Positions 16,657 through 24,637 of a stretch of DNA of 64,000 nt are shown here, piece after piece. The stretch covers positions 1 through 64,000 of the forward strand of contig NZ_JAHYSS010000010.1 in assembly GCF_019802255.1 (NCBI RefSeq). The letters are read 5' to 3'. Position 1 is the first letter of the stretch. Every line of letters starts with the position of its first letter. Under the pieces are notes generated by a model. It made no database searches. It was not told the DNA's origin and saw only the letters and a list, made by a program, of their open reading frames with translations. The DNA is from Pedobacter polysacchareus (lineage in GTDB: Bacteria > Bacteroidota > Bacteroidia > Sphingobacteriales > Sphingobacteriaceae). A program made the translations under genes and the position numbers.

Positions 16657-16746
16657 TGATTGCCAACACCCCAATGTATAGTTGGTTGTGCTAATTTAGA
16701 GGTTGTAAATCATTGACAATTAGAGTTTAACTGCACTAAATAAATC

Positions 16747-16935
16747 ATGAAAACTAAACTTAAAGAAAAAATGATGGATCAAAATTGCGCTATCTACGGA
16801 TTAGCATTTATTGGAGCATTAGTGTATTATACTCAACAGGCCACTAGTTTTTGGATGGGTGTTCTTGGAGTCTTAAAGGCATTTGTATGGCCAGCACTAT
16901 TAATCTATAAATTGTTCGAGTTTCTTAAAATCTAA
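16747..16935 (+). CDS. small membrane protein, 62 residues
   Basis: The ATG-started product MKTKLKEKMMDQNCAIYG begins with a basic amphipathic stretch, followed by two hydrophobic helices (GLAFIGALVYYTQQ and FWMGVLGVLKAFVWPALLIY). It ends KLFEFLKI. The pattern is of a genuine two-helix inner-membrane protein; similar small proteins occur in Sphingobacteriaceae, from memory. It lies between two decayed genes yet is itself intact. Function unknown. Confidence 0.6.
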   Translation: MKTKLKEKMMDQNCAIYGLAFIGALVYYTQQATSFWMGVLGVLKAFVWPALLIYKLFEFLKI

Positions 16936-16960
16936 TTTCCATTTTTCTGTTCTATTATCT

Positions 16961-17074
16961 ATTTATCGGCATTATGACCTGGGAAATGACCTCTTCGAAG
17001 CCATGCTGGGTAAACGAATGATCTACTCCTTTGCCTGCCTGACATCCGAAATAAATAATACTGACAATCAGTAA
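16961..17074 (+). pseudogene. cyclopropane-fatty-acyl-phospholipid synthase fragment
   Basis: From 16970 one frame reads HYDLGNDLFEAMLGKRMIYS and then FAC before wandering to a stop at 17072-17074. HYDLGNDLF..ML...M.YSCAYW is the hallmark segment preceding the SAM-binding domain of CFA synthases, normally near residue 120-150 of a ~380-residue enzyme. Nothing before or after it continues the family, so this is an internal relic of a deleted gene. Confidence 0.75.
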
Positions 17075-17264
17075 GCTCCACTATAGCTAACTAGGCTATG
17101 CGACTATCAATAAGCCCATTAAATGAGTTAAGAAGAATATAATCCTTAAAATCGAAAACAAGATCGATAAAACAAAATCCCTATAATAGTCCAAAAAATT
17201 TAGTCATAAAAATCCCATTAGCTTTAAATAAAACTAGTTTTTAAACCCAGACTCCGTCCGGAAC

Positions 17265-18101
17265 TCAGGAAGATTTTTGCCGCAAGTGTGCCATTTTATT
17301 GATTAGTGCGAAGTACTCTGTCTCCAAATGCCTGAAAGCTTTACTCTCGGGGACACCCTCAGGAAAATCCAGTCTTTTTTTATGATAATCTATAGAAACC
17401 TGATCAAAACGAACTTTTGTCGTATGGTACAGCGTTTCTTTTGTTTTTTCTTCTTTAGATGCTGGAACACCATTCAAGTTGCCTACATAAGCACTATCGG
17501 AAATCAATTGGCCATTGGCCGATTTAAAACACACATAAATTTCCATCTGCTCCTCCAACATCCAATTCTTGGAAAGTGGCAGAAAACAGCCCCCTTCTCC
17601 CCTTCTGGCCGCATTCAAATAACCGCTCGCCCGTTTTCTACCCGGATGACTGACCATCACCATCAGTTGGTCATCAGCAGCCCCGTTTTCATTAATGCCA
17701 GAATTCCAGCTCAAATGAAGGCCATTTTCTCCTTTACTGATTTTTAATTCATTTGCCGATTCCAGCTGCCCCTTACTGAGGATCACTTTGGTATAATCAA
17801 CGCAAATATTAGGATATTCACCCGTTAAAGCGTGTTTCTTATTATAGGAGGTGGCTAGGTTATGCGGGTTTTTCAAGCTGCCTTCGGCCTCCGATTTAAA
17901 ACTGACATTGATAAAATCAGTCATCGGTTTCAAAAAATCCATCGTCGCTGACATGGCCTGACGATTGGCCAGTTGTTTTAAGCTCGGTTTCCCTGGCTTT
18001 CCAATCCCGCGCCCCACTAATTGTCCGTTTAATATATAAAAGACTACGTTTCCTATTTTCCCGGAAGGTCGCCCAAAAGGGCCTACTGTAAATATTGCCA
18101 T
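17265..18101 (-). CDS. DUF6266 family protein
   Basis: A 278-residue protein whose N-terminus (GPFGRPSGKIGNVVFY, LNGQLVGRGIG, PSLKQLANRQAM) matches the conserved start of the DUF6266 family, widespread and often multicopy in Pedobacter-like genomes. No signal peptide or membrane segment. The middle has two beta-rich segments (LHLSWNSGIN, QLMVMVSHPG) that read like fibronectin-like folds. Function unknown. The gene stands alone on the minus strand. Confidence 0.8.
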   Translation of the reverse strand: MAIFTVGPFGRPSGKIGNVVFYILNGQLVGRGIGKPGKPSLKQLANRQAMSATMDFLKPMTDFINVSFKSEAEGSLKNPHNLATSYNKKHALTGEYPNICVDYTKVILSKGQLESANELKISKGENGLHLSWNSGINENGAADDQLMVMVSHPGRKRASGYLNAARRGEGGCFLPLSKNWMLEEQMEIYVCFKSANGQLISDSAYVGNLNGVPASKEEKTKETLYHTTKVRFDQVSIDYHKKRLDFPEGVPESKAFRHLETEYFALINKMAHLRQKSS

Positions 18102-18412
18102 GATACAAGGGTTTATTGGTTAGAATTATAAAACGCCAATATACTAATAAAAATAGAACAAATAAGATGCTATTGTATTTAAAGCTAAGTATATTAGTAT
18201 TCAAAAGAAGTTTTAAATAGGCTCTTTAACACCGTTGGAAGGCGATTTTGACTGACGGGGCCCTACCAAGCCCCTGCTATGGTTTTGTGAGAAATTAAAA
18301 AACAGAAATGACTATCACTACACAGCCTAAAAAAAACAAAATTACTGCTGATGGGTTATAGGCAATAATTAATTAGGATGGTACCGCTGTTTAATATTTC
18401 AAAGTATTTTAT
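18102..18412. other. 311-bp intergenic region between divergent DUF6266 and DUF6766 genes
   Basis: AT-rich, no gene seen. ATACTAATA at 18141-18149 has its complement TATTAGTAT at 18192-18200, in the presumed DUF6266 promoter. GGGGC-N8-GCCCC near 18258-18278 could be a small hairpin. Neither has a clear role. Confidence 0.4.
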
Positions 18413-19084
18413 ATGAACCGAACCTCTAAAAAACACAGTTATTTTCACAGGAATGGCCTCAGCATTGTTTTCTTAAGCTTATTTATCGTTACCCTTGCTG
18501 CACAAGCCCTCACTGGCTGGAAACAGCATAACCAGGAACTTCAGGAAGACCAGCTTTCCCAAATCAGCCTCAGCACTTACCTGCGCAGCGGACACTTTAT
18601 TTCGGCAACCTTCGAAAATTTCGAAAGCGAGTTTCTGCAAATGGCTTTATACGTGATGCTCACTATTTCCTTACGTCAGGTGGGCTCAGCGGAATCAAAA
18701 AAACTAGAAGGTCCTGAAGAAGTAGATCGGGAACCTCGTCCTGCTAAGGATGCACCCTGGGCGGTCCGGAAAGGCGGATGGATTTTGAAATTATACAGCA
18801 ACTCCCTCTCCATTTGTTTCGCTCTCCTCTTCTTTTTTAGCTGGGCGATGCACCTCTATGGCAGCTGGCAAAACTTTAATGTCTCAAAAGCAGGAAAATA
18901 TTTGAGTAAAATTTCGGTCATGACCTATCTTGAGCAGCCAGAATTCTGGTTTGAAACCTTTCAAAACTGGCAGAGCGAATTTCTTTCTGTTGCATCTATT
19001 GTGGTTTTAACAATATACCTGCGGCAAAAAGGATCTCCTGAATCCAAACCTGTTGATGCTGCACATTGGGAAACGGGAAAATAA
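18413..19084 (+). CDS. DUF6766 family membrane protein with internal duplication
   Basis: The 223-residue protein consists of two similar halves. The first (~14-95) reads NGLSIVFLSLFIVTLAAQALTG ... STYLRSGHFISATFENFESEF ... LTISLRQVGSAESK when taken in pieces. The second (~129-212) repeats it as NSLSICFALLF ... MTYLEQPEFWFETFQNWQSEF ... LTIYLRQKGSPESK. Each half has one strong membrane helix and a second hydrophobic stretch, so about four helices in all. A charged linker (EEVDREPRPAKDAPWAVRKGG) joins them. Family function is unknown. Confidence 0.82.
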   Translation: MNRTSKKHSYFHRNGLSIVFLSLFIVTLAAQALTGWKQHNQELQEDQLSQISLSTYLRSGHFISATFENFESEFLQMALYVMLTISLRQVGSAESKKLEGPEEVDREPRPAKDAPWAVRKGGWILKLYSNSLSICFALLFFFSWAMHLYGSWQNFNVSKAGKYLSKISVMTYLEQPEFWFETFQNWQSEFLSVASIVVLTIYLRQKGSPESKPVDAAHWETGK

Positions 19085-19261
19085 TCTATTCCTGCTGCTG
19101 CAATGGTATCACCGGATAATTCTGCCCGTTTGACCGTAAAAAATCATGAAAAAATGGTTCTTAAGAAAAGGCAATAGGAAGACTAATATGGCTTGATGAA
19201 ACATAAAAGCGGTTCAGCTTGTTTTTTAAGTAATCTCTAATTCTCATTAAACCCTCAAATT

Positions 19262-19480
19262 ATGGCAAAGCAAGAAAACATCGAAAGAAAAGATAACGCG
19301 CCTAAAAAAACTGTTTACAAAGAAACAGAAGAACGTATCAATGAAAATAAACCCGATAATGGAGAGACCTCTTCCGTAGCGGATTTGGGAAGAACAGACT
19401 TGATTTCCAGACCGGAACGCAAACATAAACCACTGGGGTCGAGTCATGAGCCCGGGACAGTACCAGGCAGCGACATCTAA
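19262..19480 (+). CDS. small hydrophilic disordered protein
   Basis: A 72-residue product (MAKQENIERKDNAPKKTVYK) dominated by Lys, Glu, Asn, Pro and Gly, with no hydrophobic core; it should be intrinsically disordered. The ATG is preceded by an A-rich stretch. It is followed 44 bases later by a second protein of the same character, suggesting an operon. Stress-type hydrophilic proteins look like this, but no function can be assigned. Confidence 0.6.
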   Translation: MAKQENIERKDNAPKKTVYKETEERINENKPDNGETSSVADLGRTDLISRPERKHKPLGSSHEPGTVPGSDI

Positions 19481-19524
19481 GTCGGCAGCAGAGAGAAAGT
19501 GTAAATCATTAAAATAATAGACAG

Positions 19525-19779
19525 ATGAAAAACAATAAAACATCAACACCTGGTTCCGCTGCATACAATGTCGAAAAAACCGAAGACTTAACCAGTCCTA
19601 AATACCATAGCAGTACCGATCGTAGAAATAGCGAAGAGTTACCGGCGACAGAAAATCTAAATGACCAGCCTCAAAACAATGCTGAAGAGAAAACAGAAGA
19701 CAAAGATCTTCCAAAAACTAATCTAGGCAACAAAGAGAAAGGGAATGAAAAGCAACGCGAAAAAATCATTACACCCTGA
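19525..19779 (+). CDS. small hydrophilic disordered protein, second of a pair
   Basis: An 84-residue product (MKNNKTSTPGSAAYNVEKTE) composed almost entirely of charged and polar residues, with no hydrophobic segment. The pattern resembles the preceding gene without clear sequence similarity. A strong two-way terminator follows 38 bases after the stop. Function unknown; disordered, highly soluble proteins of this kind are often stress-induced, which is inference only. Confidence 0.6.
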   Translation: MKNNKTSTPGSAAYNVEKTEDLTSPKYHSSTDRRNSEELPATENLNDQPQNNAEEKTEDKDLPKTNLGNKEKGNEKQREKIITP

Positions 19780-19817
19780 TAAAAGGCTTTTTATCTTTCC
19801 TAATCAATCTTTTGAGA

Positions 19818-19863
19818 AACCTTCAAAAGCGCCAAAAATATTACGTTGACGCTTTTGAAGGTT
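19818..19863. terminator. bidirectional terminator
   Basis: Perfect 14-bp arms (AACCTTCAAAAGCG and its complement) with an 18-base loop lie between the convergent small-protein operon (+) and the MFS gene (-). Confidence 0.78.
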
Positions 19864-19886
19864 AAAGAAATTACTGGTTAAAGGAT

Positions 19887-21098
19887 TTATTTAAGGACAC
19901 ATGCCGGATTAGGACTTTCTGATTCAAAAACCAGCCCTGTATCTGCGGTTTTATCTCTCCTTTCTAAATAACTCCGCCAGCCAATCATAAGAAAAGCAAT
20001 AAGCCCAAATACCACAGTTGACCATGGGGTATCACTGACTCCGCTTGTGGCAATGATCCAGCCGCCAACGGTGGTTCCTAAGGTCACTCCCAAATTACCA
20101 AATGAGGTAGCCAGGCTATTGGCAAATTCCAAAGATTTTGGTGCGGAAGAAATCATATAGGTCGACGCATTCAGGAAACTTGGCGCATATAAAAATCCCC
20201 AGAGCAGGATCACTATAATGGTTGCAATCGTATTTCCTCCTGAAAAATGGAGCAGCACAGGAATGATAATAGTTCCAGAAAGGAAAAATGCCGTCGTTTT
20301 TGTGACGTTCTTATTGAGCATTTTTCCTGCTATCCAATTGGCAAAAACACCGATAAGGCCAAATAAAAATAACATATAGCTCACCATTACATTGTCCATA
20401 TCTTTCGCTTTATTTAGATAATCTGCGAAATAACTATAGGTGGAAAACCAGGCAGAAATCATAAAGAAATTCATTGCCGTACTGATTAAAAATATAGGCT
20501 GCTTTAAGATTTTCAGCTGACTGCCATAAGTTTTTTTCTCCCTGACCGGCATAGAGGGCAACAAGAAATAGATTCCGGCCATCGCTATTGCACTCACCAG
20601 CGCCTGCACCATAAACGAGTATTCCCAGGAAAACTGACTGGCTAAATAAGTAGCAAACGGAACTGTGGTGACCATCGCAATCGCTACACCACTGAAAACA
20701 ATACTCATCAGTTCATTTTTGTTCTTTTGATCGCCCTGTGCAACGGCAACAGATAAAGCCGTGGCAATATAAACAGGCTGTAGAAAAGCAGGCAACACCC
20801 GAACTAACATGAGCAGCCAAAAAGGCGGCGAAAATGAAGAGACAATTCCAGTAATTAGAAAAATTGAAATGGCGGCAAGCATGACTTTCTTACGGTCAAA
20901 TCCTGAGGTAAGTAAGGTCATGAAAGGACCTGTTAAAGCAATAATTAGGGCGAAAGCACTCAATAAAACCCCGGCTCTATCAATGGTAATTTCATAATGT
21001 GAAGCGATCTGAGGCAGAATTCCGATGACGCCAAATTCTGTGGTAATCACCCCCACAAAACCAAGGCAACCGATGTAGGCAAACTTTTTAGTATTCAT
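19887..21098 (-). CDS. MFS transporter (drug/arabinose-efflux type)
   Basis: A 403-residue inner-membrane carrier with about twelve hydrophobic helices. It starts MNTKKFAYIGCLGFVGVITT. The loop between helices 2 and 3 carries GFDRKKVML, the MFS signature, and VLPAFLQPVYIATALSVAV fits helix 4. It is closest to the DHA1 family of proton-driven efflux pumps. It is divergently transcribed from an HxlR regulator across a 104-base gap holding two promoters and a palindrome, the usual layout of a self-regulated pump. The substrate is unknown. Confidence 0.88.
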   Translation of the reverse strand: MNTKKFAYIGCLGFVGVITTEFGVIGILPQIASHYEITIDRAGVLLSAFALIIALTGPFMTLLTSGFDRKKVMLAAISIFLITGIVSSFSPPFWLLMLVRVLPAFLQPVYIATALSVAVAQGDQKNKNELMSIVFSGVAIAMVTTVPFATYLASQFSWEYSFMVQALVSAIAMAGIYFLLPSMPVREKKTYGSQLKILKQPIFLISTAMNFFMISAWFSTYSYFADYLNKAKDMDNVMVSYMLFLFGLIGVFANWIAGKMLNKNVTKTTAFFLSGTIIIPVLLHFSGGNTIATIIVILLWGFLYAPSFLNASTYMISSAPKSLEFANSLATSFGNLGVTLGTTVGGWIIATSGVSDTPWSTVVFGLIAFLMIGWRSYLERRDKTADTGLVFESESPNPACVLK

Positions 21099-21131
21099 TA
21101 TTTATTGAAATTTTGAGTTAATATTATGCCG

Positions 21132-21139
21132 CAAAGTTA
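21132..21139 (-). promoter_or_regulatory. candidate -7 box of the MFS gene
   Basis: On the minus strand this reads TAACTTTG, an exact fit to the Bacteroidota TAnnTTTG box, 34 bases before the MFS start. No clear -33 TTTG was found. Confidence 0.5.
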
Positions 21140-21150
21140 TTTTCTAGCTT

Positions 21151-21158
21151 TACTTTTG
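21151..21158 (+). promoter_or_regulatory. candidate -7 box of the hxlR-type gene
   Basis: TACTTTTG matches TAnnTTTG and lies just before the palindrome, which would then cover the transcription start. Confidence 0.5.
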
Positions 21159-21163
21159 CACTG

Positions 21164-21181
21164 CATACAACGATTTGTATG
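21164..21181. promoter_or_regulatory. palindromic operator, likely for the HxlR regulator
   Basis: CATACAA-CGAT-TTGTATG is a perfect 7-bp inverted repeat with a 4-base spacer in the divergent promoter region. Dimeric winged-helix HxlR proteins bind such sites. Confidence 0.65.
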
Positions 21182-21202
21182 GTACTAACAATTTTGTAAG
21201 TA

Positions 21203-21562
21203 ATGGCCACAAGAAAAGAAGGTTCAACCAATATGTTGAACGAAAAATGTATCACAGAAGGCTGTGATTTAACTTATGCGGTGTGTAAAGTTGGCGGACG
21301 CTGGAAGTTGTTAATCTTATGCAAGCTGGAAGAAGGAAAGTTAAGGTTTGGGGAAATAAGAAAACTGATTCCAAGTGTGACGGAGCGTATGCTGACCCTG
21401 CAGCTGCGGGAATTGGAAAAGGATGGGTTGGTCAAGCGTACGGTTTATGCGGAGGTTCCGCCAAGGGTAGATTATGAACTGACTATTGTAGCACAGGAAC
21501 TCATCCCAATTTGGTCGCAATTGAGCAAATGGGGCACAAAACATAGAGAAATGATGAAATAA
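21203..21562 (+). CDS. HxlR-family winged-helix transcriptional regulator
   Basis: A 119-residue dimeric DNA-binding protein. The family core is clear: YAVCKVGGRWKLLIL, FGEIRKLIPSVTERMLTLQL (recognition helix), LEKDGLVKRTVYAEVPPRVDYEL (wing, in two parts) and a C-terminal dimerisation helix. Two cysteines before the domain (KCITEGCD) and one within (VCKVGG) could make it redox- or electrophile-sensitive, as in related YodB-type proteins. It is divergent from the MFS pump and probably represses it. Confidence 0.9.
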   Translation: MATRKEGSTNMLNEKCITEGCDLTYAVCKVGGRWKLLILCKLEEGKLRFGEIRKLIPSVTERMLTLQLRELEKDGLVKRTVYAEVPPRVDYELTIVAQELIPIWSQLSKWGTKHREMMK

Positions 21563-21583
21563 TAGCGGAAATAAACAATAGAA

Positions 21584-21626
21584 AAAGCCCCGGATGCGCT
21601 TATTTTTACAGCACATCCGGGGCTTT
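21584..21626. terminator. bidirectional terminator
   Basis: AAAGCCCCGGATG at 21584-21596 pairs perfectly with 21614-21626. GC-rich stem with A/U flanks, between the convergent regulator (+) and aldo/keto reductase (-) genes. Confidence 0.85.
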
Positions 21627-21719
21627 ACATTTGATGATTATTGATCAATGCTGGCATTCCTTAAATAACTCCAGTATTCCTCAATAAAACCCTGGATATA
21701 TTAATATAATCCCGATATC

Positions 21720-22757
21720 TTAATAAAATTTTGGTATTGGATTTAGGCTTAAATTCTGACGCTGGTGCCAGTAAGGATAAATGGTAGGTAATTCACTTGC
21801 CTGATCTAATTTTTTAATTTGTTCAGTGGTTAAATTCCAGCCTACAGCATCCAGATTCTGGATCAGCTGTGCTTCATTTCTTGCGCCTACAATGATGCTA
21901 GACACTGTTGGACGCTGTAAGAGCCAGTTTAAAGAAACCTGCGCAACAGATTTACCGGTTTCTTCTGCTACTTCATCCAACGCATCTAATGTGTTATAAA
22001 ACACTTCCTCATTGACTACCGCTTCTGGTACCGGACTACCTCCTTCTGCGATGCGCCCGGTTTTAGGCAAGGGCTTATTTCTGCCATACTTACCCCCTAA
22101 TCGGCCTGCAGCCAGTGGCGACCAGACCATTGCACCAACATTCTGATCCAACCCTAAAGGCATCAGCTCCCATTCGTACTCCCTATTGGCCAGCGAATAA
22201 TAAACCTGATGTGCGATATAACGATTCCAGTGTGCCCTATCGGAAATTCCAAGGGATTTCATCAGGTGCCATCCAGAGAAATTAGAAGCAGCAATATAAC
22301 GGATCTTACCACTCTGAATCAGGTCGTCCAGCGTACGTAAAGTTTCTTCTACCGGCGTATTCCCGTCAAAACCGTGCATGTGGTAAATATCGATATAGTC
22401 AGTTTTTAATCTTTTCAAACTTCCTTCAACTTGTTTCAACAAATGAAAACGAGAAGAACCCTGGTTATTGGGCGCTTCACCGAAAGGGAATGTCGCTTTA
22501 GTAGAGATCATCAACCGATCTCTTTTCCCCGCAATTGCCTCACCTAATACTTCTTCCGAAAGTCCATCAGAATAAATGTCCGCGGTATCAAATAAATTGA
22601 CCCCTGCATCCAGACAAATGTCTACCAATCTGCTCGCTTCTGCACCTTGAGTACTGCCCCAGGCTTTAAAAAATTCACCACTCCCGCCAAAAGTGGCAGT
22701 ACCAAAACTGAGCACAGGAACTTGTAATCCTGATGCGCCTAATTTTCTATATTCCAT
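21720..22757 (-). CDS. aldo/keto reductase
   Basis: A 345-residue NADPH-dependent oxidoreductase of the AKR superfamily, TIM-barrel fold. The start MEYRKLGASGLQVPVLSFGT is the canonical N-terminus; a longer upstream extension in frame is rejected. The catalytic tetrad is visible as D57 and Y62 (DTADIY), K87 (STKATF) and H128 (DIYHMHGFD). The cofactor-binding end SSIIVGARNEAQLIQNL (in two parts) is present. The substrate is probably an aldehyde or ketone; it cannot be narrowed. Stands alone on the minus strand. Confidence 0.9.
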   Translation of the reverse strand: MEYRKLGASGLQVPVLSFGTATFGGSGEFFKAWGSTQGAEASRLVDICLDAGVNLFDTADIYSDGLSEEVLGEAIAGKRDRLMISTKATFPFGEAPNNQGSSRFHLLKQVEGSLKRLKTDYIDIYHMHGFDGNTPVEETLRTLDDLIQSGKIRYIAASNFSGWHLMKSLGISDRAHWNRYIAHQVYYSLANREYEWELMPLGLDQNVGAMVWSPLAAGRLGGKYGRNKPLPKTGRIAEGGSPVPEAVVNEEVFYNTLDALDEVAEETGKSVAQVSLNWLLQRPTVSSIIVGARNEAQLIQNLDAVGWNLTTEQIKKLDQASELPTIYPYWHQRQNLSLNPIPKFY

Positions 22758-22878
22758 TTCTTTTCTGCTTAATATGATTAATGTGTATTGCACCTGCCAA
22801 AGGAAAACACTGTTTTCAGAATTTTGTTCATAAATTGGAATAAACGACATAAAATACTGTTCCGGCGATATAACAGTG

Positions 22879-24372
22879 TCATGGTTTTACTTGATTGATG
22901 GTGATGGTATTTACAAGACTGTTCAGGTATACTTCAATGTTATCATAGCCAGTGCTCAGATTTCTTCCGCTGGCATTTGCTACGAGCGGATCCAGGCCCT
23001 GAGCAATTTCCCAGCTATCGGGCATTCCATCGCCATCTGTATCCAGCAAAGGACTCAACGTCATTAAAGTTGGCCATCCACCTACATCATTGGCATTGTC
23101 AATGATCCCATTTTTACTTTGAGCGGCGCCGCTGGAGCCATTTGCAGTAAAGGTTCCATTTTTTACATTGTCTAAAACCCGCAGGTCTACCGCATCTCTT
23201 TTTAAAGAAGCCCCGCCATAATCCAATACTTTCAGATAAGCAGCTTCTGCGGTATGAGTGGTCACATTCTGAGCAATTGGCAAGGCTGCAGAAAGTTTCA
23301 TTGCTGCTTTATCTGCTGCGGATACTGTGCCATAACCACTGCTGTACTGATTGTAGACTCCATAAGTCCAGTTGTCATTGGTTGGATTGCTGCGGCCAAA
23401 AACATAATTGCCTTCAATAAAAAATTTACCCCAGATGTCATATACCTCGGTCCCGGCAATCTTATTCTTATCAATTGAAAATATGCGGTCGCTGTTTTTT
23501 GTAGCTGGTCCGGGTTTGTAATAATTGTTGATGAGGTTGATGTTCATTGCTTCGCCACCATAAGCACTGTTGCTGCCCCAATTGTAGATCACATTATTTC
23601 TAAAATCTACGAGGTCTGTCAGCGCATAAGCACTCCCTGCACGTTCTCCAAATCTGGGATTTCTACTGTCATGATGCGCAAGTAAATTATGGTGGAAAGA
23701 CGCATTTTTACCGCCCCATACTCCTCCATAGCCATGCGGACCTTTATCATGCGCAGATTCCCGCAGACTTTCAGAAATGATAGACCATTGTAAAGTTAAA
23801 TTGTCATTGTTATAAAAGGAAACACATTCATCCGTAGACCAGCTCATCGAACAATGGTCTACAATGATATTCTTCCATTCGTAACCACCAATCGCATCCG
23901 CCTCCATTTTCGCCTCATCACCCATTCTAAAACGCATATAGCGGATAATGACATTGTTACTTTTTACATTTAAAGGGTATTTCCTAATGGTGATGCCATC
24001 GCCCGGTGCAGTCTGACCAGCGATGTACACATCGCCATTACTTAGGTTTAATGCCGAGTTCAAAGTAATTGTACCGGAAATTTCAAACACAATAATCCGG
24101 GCACCTTTAGTGTCTATCGCAGCTCGTAAACTACCCGCACCTGCATCGTTCAGATTGGTCACTTTAATGACCTTCCCGCCTCTGCCACCTGTAGTAATTT
24201 TTCCGAAACCTTCTGCCCCGGGAAAGGCAATTGCAATTTCTTCTTTCGGAAGGTTTAAGATCGGAATTGGAGCCGTTTCAATTGGCTGACCAGGAAGCTG
24301 CGACTTTTTACAGGCCGTCATGCCCATAAAAATGCTGGTCGCTGCTAATGTAGCATAGAGCGTCATTTTCAT
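22879..24372 (-). CDS. pectate lyase, PL1-like surface lipoprotein
   Basis: A 497-residue secreted lyase. The lipobox MTAC puts the lipid-carrying cysteine at residue 21. A right-handed beta-helix follows: FPGAEGFGKITTGGRGGKV in parts is the typical start. RYMRFRMGDE, DAIGGYEWKNIIVDHCSMSW and SFHHNLLAHHDSRNPRFGE carry conserved acidic, His and Arg residues expected for calcium-dependent elimination of polygalacturonate. Near the C-terminus DTDGDGMPDSWE is a thrombospondin-3/dockerin-like calcium loop. No SusCD pair adjoins it. Three overlapping palindromes just upstream suggest specific regulation. Confidence 0.88.
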   Translation of the reverse strand: MKMTLYATLAATSIFMGMTACKKSQLPGQPIETAPIPILNLPKEEIAIAFPGAEGFGKITTGGRGGKVIKVTNLNDAGAGSLRAAIDTKGARIIVFEISGTITLNSALNLSNGDVYIAGQTAPGDGITIRKYPLNVKSNNVIIRYMRFRMGDEAKMEADAIGGYEWKNIIVDHCSMSWSTDECVSFYNNDNLTLQWSIISESLRESAHDKGPHGYGGVWGGKNASFHHNLLAHHDSRNPRFGERAGSAYALTDLVDFRNNVIYNWGSNSAYGGEAMNINLINNYYKPGPATKNSDRIFSIDKNKIAGTEVYDIWGKFFIEGNYVFGRSNPTNDNWTYGVYNQYSSGYGTVSAADKAAMKLSAALPIAQNVTTHTAEAAYLKVLDYGGASLKRDAVDLRVLDNVKNGTFTANGSSGAAQSKNGIIDNANDVGGWPTLMTLSPLLDTDGDGMPDSWEIAQGLDPLVANASGRNLSTGYDNIEVYLNSLVNTITINQVKP

Positions 24373-24404
24373 CGTGAATAGGTTTAGTTCATGCCAGGTT
24401 TTGT

Positions 24405-24440
24405 TTGCTTCAAGCGAAGCAATCGATTGCCTAATTAGGC
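24405..24440. promoter_or_regulatory. three chained overlapping palindromes upstream of the pectate lyase
   Basis: TTGCTTC-AAGC-GAAGCAA (24405-24422), GCAATCGATTGC (24419-24430) and GCCTAATTAGGC (24429-24440) overlap end to end, 33-68 bases before the pectate lyase start. The middle one, with a central CG, resembles LacI/GalR-family operators. A regulatory role is inferred from position. Confidence 0.6.
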
Positions 24441-24482
24441 TGTAAAAACTCCAGCGTTATACATTTGGTTAAAACAATGGTA

Positions 24483-24538
24483 CATAGTTTTTTAACTAAA
24501 AAAAAGATGGTCTGCATAAAAAACTATGCAATCGTTGC
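24483..24538. repeat. 12-bp inverted repeat between divergent lyase and phosphatase genes
   Basis: CATAGTTTTTTA (24483-24494) and its exact complement (24527-24538) flank 32 bases. Could be paired regulator sites or an RNA stem in the phosphatase leader. Confidence 0.45.
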
Positions 24539-24637
24539 CGGTCTCATTTCTTCTAGCACATTCAGGAATATGGGCTAAATTATTCGTTATCGATCCCAGA
24601 AATCCGCTACATTTATTTAATCTTTTAAATCAACAAG

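Noticed and set aside
16376..16669. 97-codon reverse frame
   Set aside because: Antisense to the PIG-L remnant with its AHPDDE motif; no protein-like features.
17328..17747. 139-codon forward frame
   Set aside because: Fully antisense to the DUF6266 gene, which has clear family similarity.
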